Assembly (NCBI GenBank): GCA_963169815.1
Contig: CAUJDC010000044.1
Coordinates: 1 to 38,587, forward strand
Direction of reading: 5' to 3'
DNA: 38,587 nucleotides
DNA from: Patescibacteria group bacterium
Lineage (GTDB): Bacteria > Patescibacteriota > Gracilibacteria > UBA1369
Of the stretch, positions 22,239 through 30,198 are shown piece after piece. The stretch's first letter is position 1. Each line of letters opens with the position of its first letter. The position numbers and the translations under genes are program-made. The notes beneath the pieces are model-generated. The model did not search any database and was not told the DNA's origin. It worked only from the letters and a program-made list of their open reading frames with translations.

Positions 22239-23144
22239 ATGCTTACTACGCTGGTCAGCTTGCTGGCCGCCCAAAATTTGATTAGCGGAGAAATGCTTAC
22301 GCCATCCAGCGATTATCTTGCTAGTATCCCTCAACCGGCAGAAATTGTTGCCTATGCTGAAAAGACAGGTAGATCTGACAGGCCTCTACTTGGCTCAAAA
22401 GCAGCTCTAAGTATAGATTTGGACACCAATCAAACTCTTTATCTGCAAAATCCAGATACTCCCATGCCAATGGCTAGTTTAACCAAAATGATGACCATTT
22501 TGCTGACTCTGGAAAATCATTCTCTCGACGACATTGTCACTGTTGATAGCCGCGCCACTAAAGTCGAACCAAGTAAGATTAACCTCCGAGCAGAAGAAGA
22601 AATCACTGTTCGCAATCTAGTCAAAGCCGCCTTAATCAAGTCAGCCAATGACGCCGCTCTAGCTCTTGCACTTTACGATGTCGACAATGGTCAGAAAAAC
22701 GATGTCAGCCTATTTGTTGATAAAATGAATGTCCGCGCCAAAGAGTTAGGCATGACTCACACAACTTTTGAAAATCCGATTGGCTTTGACTCCGAAGACC
22801 CTACAAAACCTCACGAGTCTACTGCCAGTGATTTAGCAATTTTAGCCAGAGCGTTATATAAACATCCTTTCATTCAGGAAATTGCTACCACCAAATCCAC
22901 CACCATCAGCTCCGAAGAAGGTGATACTCATCAGCTAGAATCAACCAATGAACTTTTGAATTCCTATCTCCCAGTGCTGGGCCTGAAAACCGGCACAACC
23001 GATTTAGCAGGAGAATGTCTAATTTCTATTGTGAAAACTCCTACTGGGAATAGAATCTTAAATGTATTATTAAATAGCCCCGCCCGCTATCAGGAAAGCA
23101 AAGTACTTTCAGAGTGGGTCATCAATAATTTTACCTGGATCTAA
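22239..23144 (+). CDS. D-alanyl-D-alanine carboxypeptidase (peptidase S11, DacA-like)
   Basis: This penicillin-binding protein trims the terminal D-Ala from peptidoglycan stems. The three active-site motifs are intact: SLTK at residues 80-83 (nucleophile Ser80), SAN at 135-137 and KTGTT at 250-254. A short N-terminal hydrophobic stretch (MLTTLVSLLAA) would act as the export signal. The 301-aa length lacks the C-terminal PBP5_C domain and amphipathic anchor of E. coli DacA, so the membrane attachment is unclear. It lies between the LCP ligase and mraY with 2-3 base gaps, consistent with one envelope operon. Confidence 0.93.
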   Translation: MLTTLVSLLAAQNLISGEMLTPSSDYLASIPQPAEIVAYAEKTGRSDRPLLGSKAALSIDLDTNQTLYLQNPDTPMPMASLTKMMTILLTLENHSLDDIVTVDSRATKVEPSKINLRAEEEITVRNLVKAALIKSANDAALALALYDVDNGQKNDVSLFVDKMNVRAKELGMTHTTFENPIGFDSEDPTKPHESTASDLAILARALYKHPFIQEIATTKSTTISSEEGDTHQLESTNELLNSYLPVLGLKTGTTDLAGECLISIVKTPTGNRILNVLLNSPARYQESKVLSEWVINNFTWI

Positions 23145-23147
23145 CAC

Positions 23148-24206
23148 ATGAATCCTCAACTGATTTTCTTTTCGCAAAATCTTCGCTATCTACTGCTAAT
23201 TTTCGGCTCGCTAGTGATATCTTTTTTAATCACTACTCTAATCGCTCCTCCTTTCATTCGTGTTTTACACAAATACAAAATCGGCAAACAACTTCGTGAC
23301 AAAGCCTCCACTGGTGAAGAAGCCGTAGTTTTCAAAGAATTACACGCAAAAAAAGCTGGCACTCCAACCATGGGCGGCGTAGTAATTTGGGGTACAACTC
23401 TGATCATGGTAGCGTTATCCAGCATTTCCGAATGGCTAAAAATCACCGACAATTCCCTCTTCAGCCGTAAAGAAACCCTGCTCCCAATTTTCACTTTAAT
23501 CGCCACCGCACTACTTGGCGCAGTTGACGATTATATGAACTTGAAAGGTCACGGTAAAAGCAAAGGCATCAATGTAAAACCAAAGTTTTTCCTACTGACA
23601 CTCTTTGCCGCCTTTGCCGCCTTCTGGTTTTACTATCGCCTCGGCTTTCAAGGAATACATATTCCCTTCCTGGGCGAAGCACAACTCGGTATCTGGTATA
23701 TTCCGCTCTTCATTCTGGTCATCACTGCAACATCCAATGCCGTCAACATTACCGACGGTCTCGATGGTCTCGCCGGCGGCCTTTTAACCATGGCTTTCAC
23801 TGCTTTCGCAGTAATCGCCTATTTCAAAGGTCTACTCATTCTATCGGCCTTCTGTATGGTTATAGCTGGTTCTATTATCGGCTTCCTTTGGTTCAATATT
23901 ATGCCCGCTAAATTTTATATGGGTGACACGGGGGCCATTTCACTTGGTGCAACTCTTGGTGTGATTGCCATGATGACTGATTCAGTTTTTGTACTACCAA
24001 TTATCGGCTTCATCTTCGTAGTCGAAACTATTTCAGTAATGATTCAGGTTTTCTCAAAAAAAGTTTTCAAAAAGAAAGTTTTCCTGATCGCTCCACTTCA
24101 CCATCACTTTGAAAAGCTCGGTTGGCATGAAGCAACCGTAGTCATGCGTTTCTGGATTATCGGTGCCTTTTCTACAATGCTAGGCCTGCTTCTCGCCACT
24201 ATCTAA
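23148..24206 (+). CDS. mraY: Phospho-N-acetylmuramoyl-pentapeptide-transferase
   Basis: MraY makes lipid I from UDP-MurNAc-pentapeptide and undecaprenyl phosphate in the membrane. Family motifs are KKAGTPTMGGVVIWG (about residues 67-81), the GAVDDYMN Mg-site motif (about 124-131), NAVNITDGLDGLAGG (about 197-211), YMGDTGAISLGA (about 257-268) and the cytoplasmic APLHHHFEKLGWHE (about 312-325). About ten membrane helices are visible and the 352-aa length is standard. Its last 27 bases overlap the FecR-like gene end on the other strand. It is separated from the other dcw genes rsmH and ftsL, which lie on minus 3-4 kb away. Confidence 0.97.
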   Translation: MNPQLIFFSQNLRYLLLIFGSLVISFLITTLIAPPFIRVLHKYKIGKQLRDKASTGEEAVVFKELHAKKAGTPTMGGVVIWGTTLIMVALSSISEWLKITDNSLFSRKETLLPIFTLIATALLGAVDDYMNLKGHGKSKGINVKPKFFLLTLFAAFAAFWFYYRLGFQGIHIPFLGEAQLGIWYIPLFILVITATSNAVNITDGLDGLAGGLLTMAFTAFAVIAYFKGLLILSAFCMVIAGSIIGFLWFNIMPAKFYMGDTGAISLGATLGVIAMMTDSVFVLPIIGFIFVVETISVMIQVFSKKVFKKKVFLIAPLHHHFEKLGWHEATVVMRFWIIGAFSTMLGLLLATI

Positions 24207-26180
24207 TAATTCTTCCGGAGCTTCGTGCAAAACAACCGGATCTACTGTTGATTCCACTTCAATAATAATTTCACTTTGCTGGCCATCAATAGCCGAACGA
24301 TTTCCTCTAGGATGTTTAACTGAACGATATTCAGGGTAATTTTGCAGAACTTGTTCCAAATCCTGTATCATTCTACTTCTAATTGTAGCATCTTCACGGC
24401 CCAAATAAGTAATTACAGTATTTTTCAAATCCATCACCATCAACATTGGAATACCACTATCGTGATAAGTTTTAACTACTGCTACCAGTTTAGTAACATT
24501 ATCCAATTTCACTTTGTGAACAGAATCTGCCAAATTAGTTAAGTTTTTATTGTTCAACTTTTGTTCAATTGAAGCCAACAATTTAGCCTGATTAGTTTGT
24601 TCATTTAACAGTGTAAATAAGCTGCCCTGAAGTTTAGCCACATCCACCTTCTCAACATTAGCAACCAATTCATTTAAACCATTCACATAACTGCGTAAAG
24701 CACCTTCTGCTCCAGTAATATCACCGTTATCAATCATACCCTGCATTTCTATCAAACGATTCTTGGAGTTTGCCAAATAGAACTCTGTTTTTTGAGCGGA
24801 ATCCTGAGCAAAATTAGCAGCAGCATCTGATAAAGCTTCCTTGACGATATACAATTTATCTCCTGGCAAAATCAAGCTAGCGCTTTTACGCTGTAAATCT
24901 ACTTCTTCCGTCATCCAGGCAATTAACTTATCAGCCTGAACCTGATCTTTACTGCGTAAGTTTTCATAGTCAGCCATGATTTCTTTGATAGCGGTCTTAT
25001 ACTGGAGAATCAGTGGAGTTGCATTACGTCTATCCTGTGCATCATTACTTTGTAGCAACTTTTGAGCTTTCATGAAACCAAATTGTACAGACAAGAATCT
25101 TTGACGAGCTTTTTCAATATCAGCGTTGGCAAAGAGCGCTTTGGTATTGTCTCGTAAGTCAGCAATTGTACCAACCAGAGATTCGTCAACTGCTGTTGAA
25201 TTGGCAGCCAGTTGAATGTTTTCATTTTTCAAAGTTTGTTGATGTTCTTTATCCAAATCCAAATTCAATTTAGCCCATTCATCTTCACTGTTATTTTTCG
25301 CTACAGTAATAGTTGCAAGTTTAGTTTTACCACTAGCTGGTTGATTGGCCAGTTTAACCTCAGCCTTAAATCCAGATAATACTGGTTGAACTTGTTTACT
25401 ACTCTGTTTATCTGATAAATCCACCACATTGTCGAAAACTGCCAAAGTTGTCACACTATTTTCTGAACTAATTTCAAAAGCTGCCTTGCTGGAAACATTA
25501 GCCATTGCGGTATCAGTTTCGATAGCAAAATGAGAATCTTCATCAATCAAATTATAAACTGAAGCCCAGATCTGACCACTTATCAACTCTAATTCAACCT
25601 CAGTCTCCACTGCATTGTCAGGGCGTACATAAAGCTTTTTAATTTCCAAAGAAGTGTTATCTCCTAGTCTAGTTACACTATCATCGAGATAACGGACAGT
25701 CACAAAACTGTCGCTTCGTGTAAAAATTAAATCCCCTTCTTCCAAAACAAAGTTCTTATCAACAGACATGGTACGGCCATTTCTATTCACAAAAACTTCG
25801 CCTTTTACATCAGTTAAAAAAGTCCATTTGGAAGCACGTGTTGTACGTAATTCAAATGGTGAAACTACTGCGATACTGAAACCAAAAACAGCAATCAAAA
25901 AGGTTGCAACGCTGGATCTCCAATTGCGGAAAATCCACCAGGACTGCCAAAAAGGTTGTCCACCTCTCTCCTCAACTGTTTCACGAATAGATTGAAGCAT
26001 GCGACGGCGCAAACCATCAGACAAATATTTTTCTTCAGCTATCAAATTCAGTTTTTCAGACAAGTGCACTGAACGTTCAATTCTCATCATCATCCGTTCT
26101 TTTTGATCTCCATCAAGCAAAGATTCAGCACCTAGTGCCTGTAAATCTGCTGCTAATTTGTTGAGGTTTTCCTTTTTCAT
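24180..26180 (-). CDS. FecR-domain membrane protein, probable sigma-factor regulator
   Basis: This 666-aa protein has a cytoplasmic N-terminus of about 85 residues with helical, basic segments, one membrane helix at about 90-107, and then an extracytoplasmic FecR-like region (about 118-260). That region shows GEVFVNRNG, LEEGDLIFTRSDSFVTVRYLDDSVTRLGDNTSL (in pieces) and WASVYNLIDEDSHFAIETDTA. The remaining 400 residues are mostly helical; the part around LPGDKLYIVKEALSDA resembles a DUF5667-type repeat. Immediately upstream is a sigma factor. FecR proteins commonly act as anti-sigma factors or signal transmitters for ECF sigma factors, so that is the likely role, with the long outer domain sensing the envelope. 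It overlaps the mraY end by 27 bases. Confidence 0.8.
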   Translation of the reverse strand: MKKENLNKLAADLQALGAESLLDGDQKERMMMRIERSVHLSEKLNLIAEEKYLSDGLRRRMLQSIRETVEERGGQPFWQSWWIFRNWRSSVATFLIAVFGFSIAVVSPFELRTTRASKWTFLTDVKGEVFVNRNGRTMSVDKNFVLEEGDLIFTRSDSFVTVRYLDDSVTRLGDNTSLEIKKLYVRPDNAVETEVELELISGQIWASVYNLIDEDSHFAIETDTAMANVSSKAAFEISSENSVTTLAVFDNVVDLSDKQSSKQVQPVLSGFKAEVKLANQPASGKTKLATITVAKNNSEDEWAKLNLDLDKEHQQTLKNENIQLAANSTAVDESLVGTIADLRDNTKALFANADIEKARQRFLSVQFGFMKAQKLLQSNDAQDRRNATPLILQYKTAIKEIMADYENLRSKDQVQADKLIAWMTEEVDLQRKSASLILPGDKLYIVKEALSDAAANFAQDSAQKTEFYLANSKNRLIEMQGMIDNGDITGAEGALRSYVNGLNELVANVEKVDVAKLQGSLFTLLNEQTNQAKLLASIEQKLNNKNLTNLADSVHKVKLDNVTKLVAVVKTYHDSGIPMLMVMDLKNTVITYLGREDATIRSRMIQDLEQVLQNYPEYRSVKHPRGNRSAIDGQQSEIIIEVESTVDPVVLHEAPEELLDSGEKQA

Positions 26181-26215
26181 ACGCTTTCTACAACGGTAGA
26201 AATGACAATTTGTTA

Positions 26216-26794
26216 CTAGTATTTAATACCCATTTGTTCCAAAACTTTCTTTAATTCCTGCAAAGCCCGGAATTTCAGAACTCTCAGTCCCCCTTCGGAC
26301 TTGTTCATCAGCTCTGCTACTTCAGAATTGCTCAAATCATTAAGATATGAGTGAGTAAGTACTTCTTTGTAAATATCCTTAAGTTTGGACATGGCTTTTT
26401 TCAAAGTCTCTTTACGCAAACTTTCTTCCGTTTTATGCATTGGATCAGCCTCCTCACGTTTGTCCGCATGAACATCAGTAAGCTCAACCATTTCTTTCTT
26501 CAAACGATAATGATCAACCAACAAATTATGGGCTATGCGAAAAACCCAGGAACCAAAAAAGCTGCCCGCTTTAGGTTTATAACTTTTCAAATTTTCCCAA
26601 ACTTTCAAGAAGACTGTTTCAGTCAGATCAAAAGCCTCATCCTGTGAGGAAACTTTGTAGTAATTATATTTATAAACCTTATCAACAAAATGTTCATAAA
26701 GTTTAGAAAAAGATTGCCAATTTCCTGACTGAGCCTCTTTGACCCATTGCTCAATATTTAATTTTTGCTCATTGTCTGGCTCGTTTTTTGTCAT
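26216..26794 (-). CDS. ECF-type RNA polymerase sigma factor
   Basis: This 192-aa protein has the two-domain ECF layout. Region 2 spans about residues 20-90, with YEHFVDKVYKYNYYKV, the ETVFLKVWENL segment and the -10 recognition helix SWVFRIAHNLLVDHYR. Region 4 spans about 130-185, with the helix-turn-helix LSNSEVAELMNKSEGGLRVLKFRALQELKK, in pieces. It directs polymerase to a special promoter set, probably including its own. The FecR-like gene starts 35 bases downstream on the same strand, which is the classical sigma/anti-sigma pair. Regulon and inducing signal are not visible. Confidence 0.93.
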   Translation of the reverse strand: MTKNEPDNEQKLNIEQWVKEAQSGNWQSFSKLYEHFVDKVYKYNYYKVSSQDEAFDLTETVFLKVWENLKSYKPKAGSFFGSWVFRIAHNLLVDHYRLKKEMVELTDVHADKREEADPMHKTEESLRKETLKKAMSKLKDIYKEVLTHSYLNDLSNSEVAELMNKSEGGLRVLKFRALQELKKVLEQMGIKY

Positions 26795-26816
26795 ATCTGC
26801 TTAAAACTGCCAGCCC

Positions 26817-26844
26817 AGCATAACACTAAAAACGCAAAGTTCAA
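26817..26844 (-). promoter_or_regulatory. Possible promoter of sigma factor gene
   Basis: On minus, TTGAAC (26844-26839) and TATGCT (26822-26817) are 16 bases apart and 23 bases before the ATG. The match is moderate; an ECF-type self-recognised promoter could use different boxes here. Confidence 0.35.
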
Positions 26845-26870
26845 CTTGCAAATATGTCAAAATTCAAATC

Positions 26871-27260
26871 CTAATTAGCTTTAGCAATGACATTATCACC
26901 AGTCATATAATCAACTTTAGAAGGCTTACGCATATGATCAATACGCCCACTTTCGATGATTCCATTCATAGATTTTACCTTGGCCATATAGAGCGTGTTC
27001 AAGTCGGCTTGATCTTTGAGTTCCTGACGGGAAATTTCCATTCTCTTTAAAATGTATCCTTTAGTAGAGTTTTTATTAAAATTCATCAGATAAAGCCCAC
27101 CTAAAGCCAAAATTCCAACAAATAACCCAACAATTACCAGGTTTGGACTAACTTCTAATTTCACCATTTCCTTGCTGACAGCGATATTACTTTTTTGAGC
27201 CGCCTTTTCATCGCGGAAAGCTTGCCGATATGGACTGTAACTTACTTGGATTTTGTTCAT
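26871..27260 (-). CDS. FtsL-like single-pass division protein
   Basis: This 129-aa protein sits directly after rsmH (13 bases), the classical position of ftsL in the dcw cluster. A basic cytoplasmic tail of about 40 residues precedes a membrane helix at 41-59, followed by a helical segment (70-100) and the C-terminal IIESGRIDHMRKPSKVDYM (101-119). The last recalls the RIE...A..L end of FtsL/FtsB proteins. It is paralogous to the protein encoded at 12455-12817 over the whole extracytoplasmic part. FtsL forms a complex with FtsB to activate septal peptidoglycan synthesis. Identity rests on position plus topology, since FtsL proteins barely conserve sequence. Confidence 0.7.
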   Translation of the reverse strand: MNKIQVSYSPYRQAFRDEKAAQKSNIAVSKEMVKLEVSPNLVIVGLFVGILALGGLYLMNFNKNSTKGYILKRMEISRQELKDQADLNTLYMAKVKSMNGIIESGRIDHMRKPSKVDYMTGDNVIAKAN

Positions 27261-27273
27261 TTTATTTTTATTT

Positions 27274-28209
27274 TTAGATTCTTTCCGCTACTCGAAGCTT
27301 GGCACTTCTGGCTCTTGGATTTTTGGCCAACTCCTGAGCAGTGGGAACAATTGGCTTTTTAGTAATTATTTTTATTTTTGGTTGAAGTTCTGTTGTTTTT
27401 AATTCCCCTGGTAAATTAATAAATTCACGGGCTGCATCACGAAAAAAATTCTTCACAATTCTGTCTTCCAAAGAATGATAAGAAACAACCGCAATACGCC
27501 CTTCCTTTTTCAGGAGTTCAACTCCATCAGACAAGATTCTTTGCAAATTTTCCAATTCTTGATTTACATAAATACGCAAAGCCTGGAAAACTTTTGTAGC
27601 AGGATGAATACGGCTGCCCGGCCTAGCGCGAACAACCTTGGCAACCAATTCAGCTAAATCAGTAGTCTTCAAAAACGGTTTTTCTCTTCTTCTTTCAATA
27701 ATAGCGCGAGCAATTTTTCTGGAAAATCTCTCTTCACCCAATTCCCAGAAAATTCTGGCAATTTCTGCCTCTCCAAATTTATTCACAACTTCAGCGGCAG
27801 TTAATGTTTGTTCTTTACTAAAACGCATGTCGAGATCGCCTTCACGCATAAAAGAGAACCCTCTCTCAGCCCGATCTACCTGAGTTGAAGCAATACCCAG
27901 ATCCAACATGATGGCGTCAATTTCCTTAACTTTTAATTTCCCCGCAGCTTCTGCCAGAGTAGCAAAATTATCATTCACAAAATCTATTTGCTCTGACCAA
28001 GCCGCTAGGCGCGCTTTGGCTACAGCCAAATTTTCCTGATCCAAATCAAATGCAATCAGACGTAGGTTTTTGAAACATTCCAAAGCCTTTTCGCTATAAC
28101 CACCAAGACCCAAAGTGCCATCTACCAAAACAGCATCATTTTTTAAATTCAATGAGTCAATTACTTCGTCCAGTAATACTGGTTGATGTGCTACTTTAGC
28201 CTTATCCAT
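27274..28209 (-). CDS. rsmH: 16S rRNA (cytosine-1402-N4)-methyltransferase
   Basis: RsmH (MraW) methylates N4 of C1402 in the decoding centre of 16S rRNA using SAM. The N-terminus AHQPVLLDEVIDSL and motif I VDGTLGLGGYSEKAL are diagnostic. Further landmarks are DAIMLDLGIASTQVD, RGFSFMREGDLDMRF, ATKVFQALRIYVN and the C-terminal NPRARSAKLRVAERI. The 311-aa length is standard. The ATG at 28209 is preferred to a TTG eight codons upstream because family members begin just before HQPVLL. It starts a minus-strand run with the ftsL-like gene. mraZ, which normally precedes it, is not present here. Confidence 0.96.
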   Translation of the reverse strand: MDKAKVAHQPVLLDEVIDSLNLKNDAVLVDGTLGLGGYSEKALECFKNLRLIAFDLDQENLAVAKARLAAWSEQIDFVNDNFATLAEAAGKLKVKEIDAIMLDLGIASTQVDRAERGFSFMREGDLDMRFSKEQTLTAAEVVNKFGEAEIARIFWELGEERFSRKIARAIIERRREKPFLKTTDLAELVAKVVRARPGSRIHPATKVFQALRIYVNQELENLQRILSDGVELLKKEGRIAVVSYHSLEDRIVKNFFRDAAREFINLPGELKTTELQPKIKIITKKPIVPTAQELAKNPRARSAKLRVAERI

Positions 28210-28285
28210 TATATTTTTTTGTTTTTTGATCAAAAGATCTAGTCAGTAATGTTCAAGTTTTTTGATCGAACCCTGACAAGCTCAA

Positions 28286-28312
28286 TTTATAGCGGCTATT
28301 TCATTGTGTCAA
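28286..28312 (-). promoter_or_regulatory. Possible promoter of rsmH
   Basis: On minus, TTGACA (28312-28307) is followed after 15 bases by TATAAA (28291-28286). The -35 is perfect but the spacing is short. The boxes lie 77-103 bases before the rsmH ATG and adjoin the palindrome at 28315-28338. Confidence 0.45.
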
Positions 28313-28314
28313 AG

Positions 28315-28338
28315 AATTTGAACATAATAGTTCAAATT
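28315..28338. promoter_or_regulatory. 24-bp palindrome, candidate operator
   Basis: AATTTGAAC (28315-28323) and GTTCAAATT (28330-28338) are perfect 9-bp inverted arms around ATAATA. It lies directly upstream of the rsmH -35 box in the divergent rsmH-gap spacer. A further GTTCAAG occurs at 28251-28257. The GAAC-N6-GTTC core does not fit the Gram-positive LexA box (N4 spacing). The cognate regulator is unknown. Confidence 0.45.
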
Positions 28339-28486
28339 TTTTGTACCATAAACGACAAAAACAGCCATTTATTCTTTTCATAAGCCCAAAAGTCACATTT
28401 ACAAAAACCTTGCCGGATCATACAGCTATAGTCTTACTACACAATTTCATGATAAAATATATTTAAACACAATAAATAAATATAAA

Positions 28487-29506
28487 ATGCAAAATCAACA
28501 ACCAAGAATCGCCATTAATGGCTTCGGCCGCATTGGACGTCAAATTTTCCGTGTAAATCTGGAGAAAGGAAGCCCGCTAAATATCGTGGCAGTAAATAAT
28601 ATTGGCGACAATAAAACTACTGCACATCTACTTAAATATGATTCCAACTTTGGAACAATGGCAGAACCAGTAGTTTGTGAAGATGCCAACTCCATCACTG
28701 TAGGTGGCCAAAAAGTAGTTTATTTACAAGAAAAAGATCCAGCAAAACTTCCGTGGAAAGATTTAAATATCGATATCGTTATTGAATCAACTGGTCTTTT
28801 CACTGACAAAGAAAGTGCCTCTAAACACATCGCTGCTGGCGCTAAAAAAGTAGTCATTTCTGCACCAGGTAAAGGTGTTGATATTACTTTATTAATGGGT
28901 GTTAACCAGGATCAATACGATGCAGCAAAACACAATATCGTTTCTAACGCTTCTTGTACTACCAACTGTCTCGCGCCAATAGTAAAAATTCTCAATGAAA
29001 AACTCGGCATTGAACATGGTCTAATGACCACAATTCATGCCTATACTAATGACCAACGTTTACAAGACCTCGAACACAAAGATTTACGTCGCGCTCGCGC
29101 CGCTGCTCAATCAATTATCCCAACTACAACTGGCGCTGCTATCACTGTTGGCGAAGTTATTCCTGAACTCAAAGGGAAATTAAATGGTCTCTCCATTCGT
29201 GTTCCAACTCCTGTTGTCTCGCTGACTGATTTTACTTTCACAGCTAAACGCGACACCACAATCGAAGAAGTAAATTCTATTTTAAAAGATGCCAGCCACG
29301 CTTCTCTCAGCGGCATCATGGCTTATTCGGAAGAACCGCTTGTCTCCATAGACTACAAAAAAGATCCGCACTCATCAATTGTTGACGCCCTCTCAACTTT
29401 AGTCATGGACAATAGAATGGTTAAAGTTTTCGCTTGGTACGACAATGAATGGGGTTATTCCAATCGTACAGTAGAAATTGTTAAAATGATTGCTGATAAG
29501 CTCTAA
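28487..29506 (+). CDS. gap: Glyceraldehyde-3-phosphate dehydrogenase
   Basis: It oxidises glyceraldehyde-3-phosphate to 1,3-bisphosphoglycerate in glycolysis. The NAD-binding start INGFGRIGRQIFR (residues 10-22), the active-site SNASCTTNCLAP with nucleophile Cys157, catalytic His184 and the C-terminal WYDNEWGYSNR are all present. The 339-aa length is normal. After the second strand the usual Asp that selects NAD is Asn (VAVNNIGD, residues 34-41), so cofactor choice may be relaxed towards NADP; this is an inference. The start at 28487 follows an A/T-rich leader without a Shine-Dalgarno site. A TAAAAT box at 28453-28458 may be the -10, with no clear -35. Confidence 0.97.
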   Translation: MQNQQPRIAINGFGRIGRQIFRVNLEKGSPLNIVAVNNIGDNKTTAHLLKYDSNFGTMAEPVVCEDANSITVGGQKVVYLQEKDPAKLPWKDLNIDIVIESTGLFTDKESASKHIAAGAKKVVISAPGKGVDITLLMGVNQDQYDAAKHNIVSNASCTTNCLAPIVKILNEKLGIEHGLMTTIHAYTNDQRLQDLEHKDLRRARAAAQSIIPTTTGAAITVGEVIPELKGKLNGLSIRVPTPVVSLTDFTFTAKRDTTIEEVNSILKDASHASLSGIMAYSEEPLVSIDYKKDPHSSIVDALSTLVMDNRMVKVFAWYDNEWGYSNRTVEIVKMIADKL

Positions 29507-29509
29507 AAT

Positions 29510-30091
29510 TTACTCTACATCGAAATCAGAACCTGGTTGAAGCCGGGTTCTTCTTCTATCTGAACGGATATAATCCAAGAAACTATCAGCCAGTCCCGAT
29601 CCAACTACTTCTCTAAAGCTTTCCAAAATGGGCTCTGCCAAAGCCATACCCTCCAAGAGATCTACAACTAGTCCTCGAAGTTTTGCCTGGTGGGCGAATT
29701 CTAAAAGTTCATGATCAATCATTTCTCCTACTGTCCCATCAATTTTACCGTGACGGATTATATTCCATTCGCGGTGAAGTAAACTTGGGTAAACCACCCG
29801 CAAGTACTTTTGCCATTTCTGCACCCCCTCTTCAGTTTGTAAATTTAATTTACTGACATTTTTTATTTCATTACATCCTCCATATAAAAAATGATCTAAA
29901 ACTATTCTTAAGATAATGATTTTCTTCCAGCTTTCCAGATCAAGAGCAGCTTCAGTCCAGGCCAAAGTTCTTTTTCTGAGTTCCTTTACATCTGAATCCT
30001 TTTGCTCAGAAGACTTTTCCGCAGAAACCAAATCAACCGGGGATATCATCTCTTCTCCTGCTTTCACTACTTGTCTGAGCGCTTCAGCCAT
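29510..30091 (-). CDS. Hypothetical helical protein
   Basis: This 193-aa protein is not recognised. It is mostly alpha-helical and soluble in appearance, with a charged N-terminal third (KSSEQKDSDVKELRKR). A central part has aromatic and Leu-rich helices (LRIVLDHFLYGG; WQKYLRVVYPSLLHREWNII) and a long amphipathic helix (LLEFAHQAKLRGLVVDLLEGM). The C-terminus is RRRTRLQPGSDFDVE. No signal peptide, membrane helix, metal motif or nucleotide loop is visible. It is transcribed alone, converging on gap, with only 3 bases between the two stops. Codon usage looks like the neighbours, so it is probably a real gene. Confidence 0.6.
   Translation of the reverse strand: MAEALRQVVKAGEEMISPVDLVSAEKSSEQKDSDVKELRKRTLAWTEAALDLESWKKIIILRIVLDHFLYGGCNEIKNVSKLNLQTEEGVQKWQKYLRVVYPSLLHREWNIIRHGKIDGTVGEMIDHELLEFAHQAKLRGLVVDLLEGMALAEPILESFREVVGSGLADSFLDYIRSDRRRTRLQPGSDFDVE
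29529..29550 (+). terminator. Possible terminator of gap
   Basis: GAACCTGG (29529-29536) pairs with CCGGGTTC (29543-29550) around TTGAAG with one G-U pair, followed by TTCTTCTT. It lies inside the 3' coding end of the convergent gene. The tract is pyrimidine-rich rather than pure T, so support is moderate. Confidence 0.4.
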
Positions 30092-30138
30092 ATTCTCATC
30101 AATATTTCACAATTGGGAATATAGCACTACGCAAAAAT

Positions 30139-30168
30139 TTGCCAAGCTGTATATTAGCACTGTATAAT
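30139..30168 (+). promoter_or_regulatory. Promoter of hrcA-grpE
   Basis: TTGCCA (30139-30144) and a perfect TATAAT (30163-30168) are 18 bases apart. The -10 box sits in the spacer of the CIRCE-like operator, the same geometry as at the dnaK promoter. Confidence 0.65.
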
Positions 30169-30180
30169 CCTAACTGCTAA
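30154..30180. promoter_or_regulatory. Degenerate CIRCE operator upstream of hrcA
   Basis: The 27-base site has left arm TTAGCACTG, a 9-base spacer and right arm AACTGCTAA. It matches the CIRCE consensus TTAGCACTC-N9-GAGTGCTAA at 8 and 7 of 9 positions. HrcA should bind here and repress its own gene, so a weaker site giving looser autoregulation is plausible. Confidence 0.8.
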
Positions 30181-30198
30181 ATTCTCTAAACTAACTTT

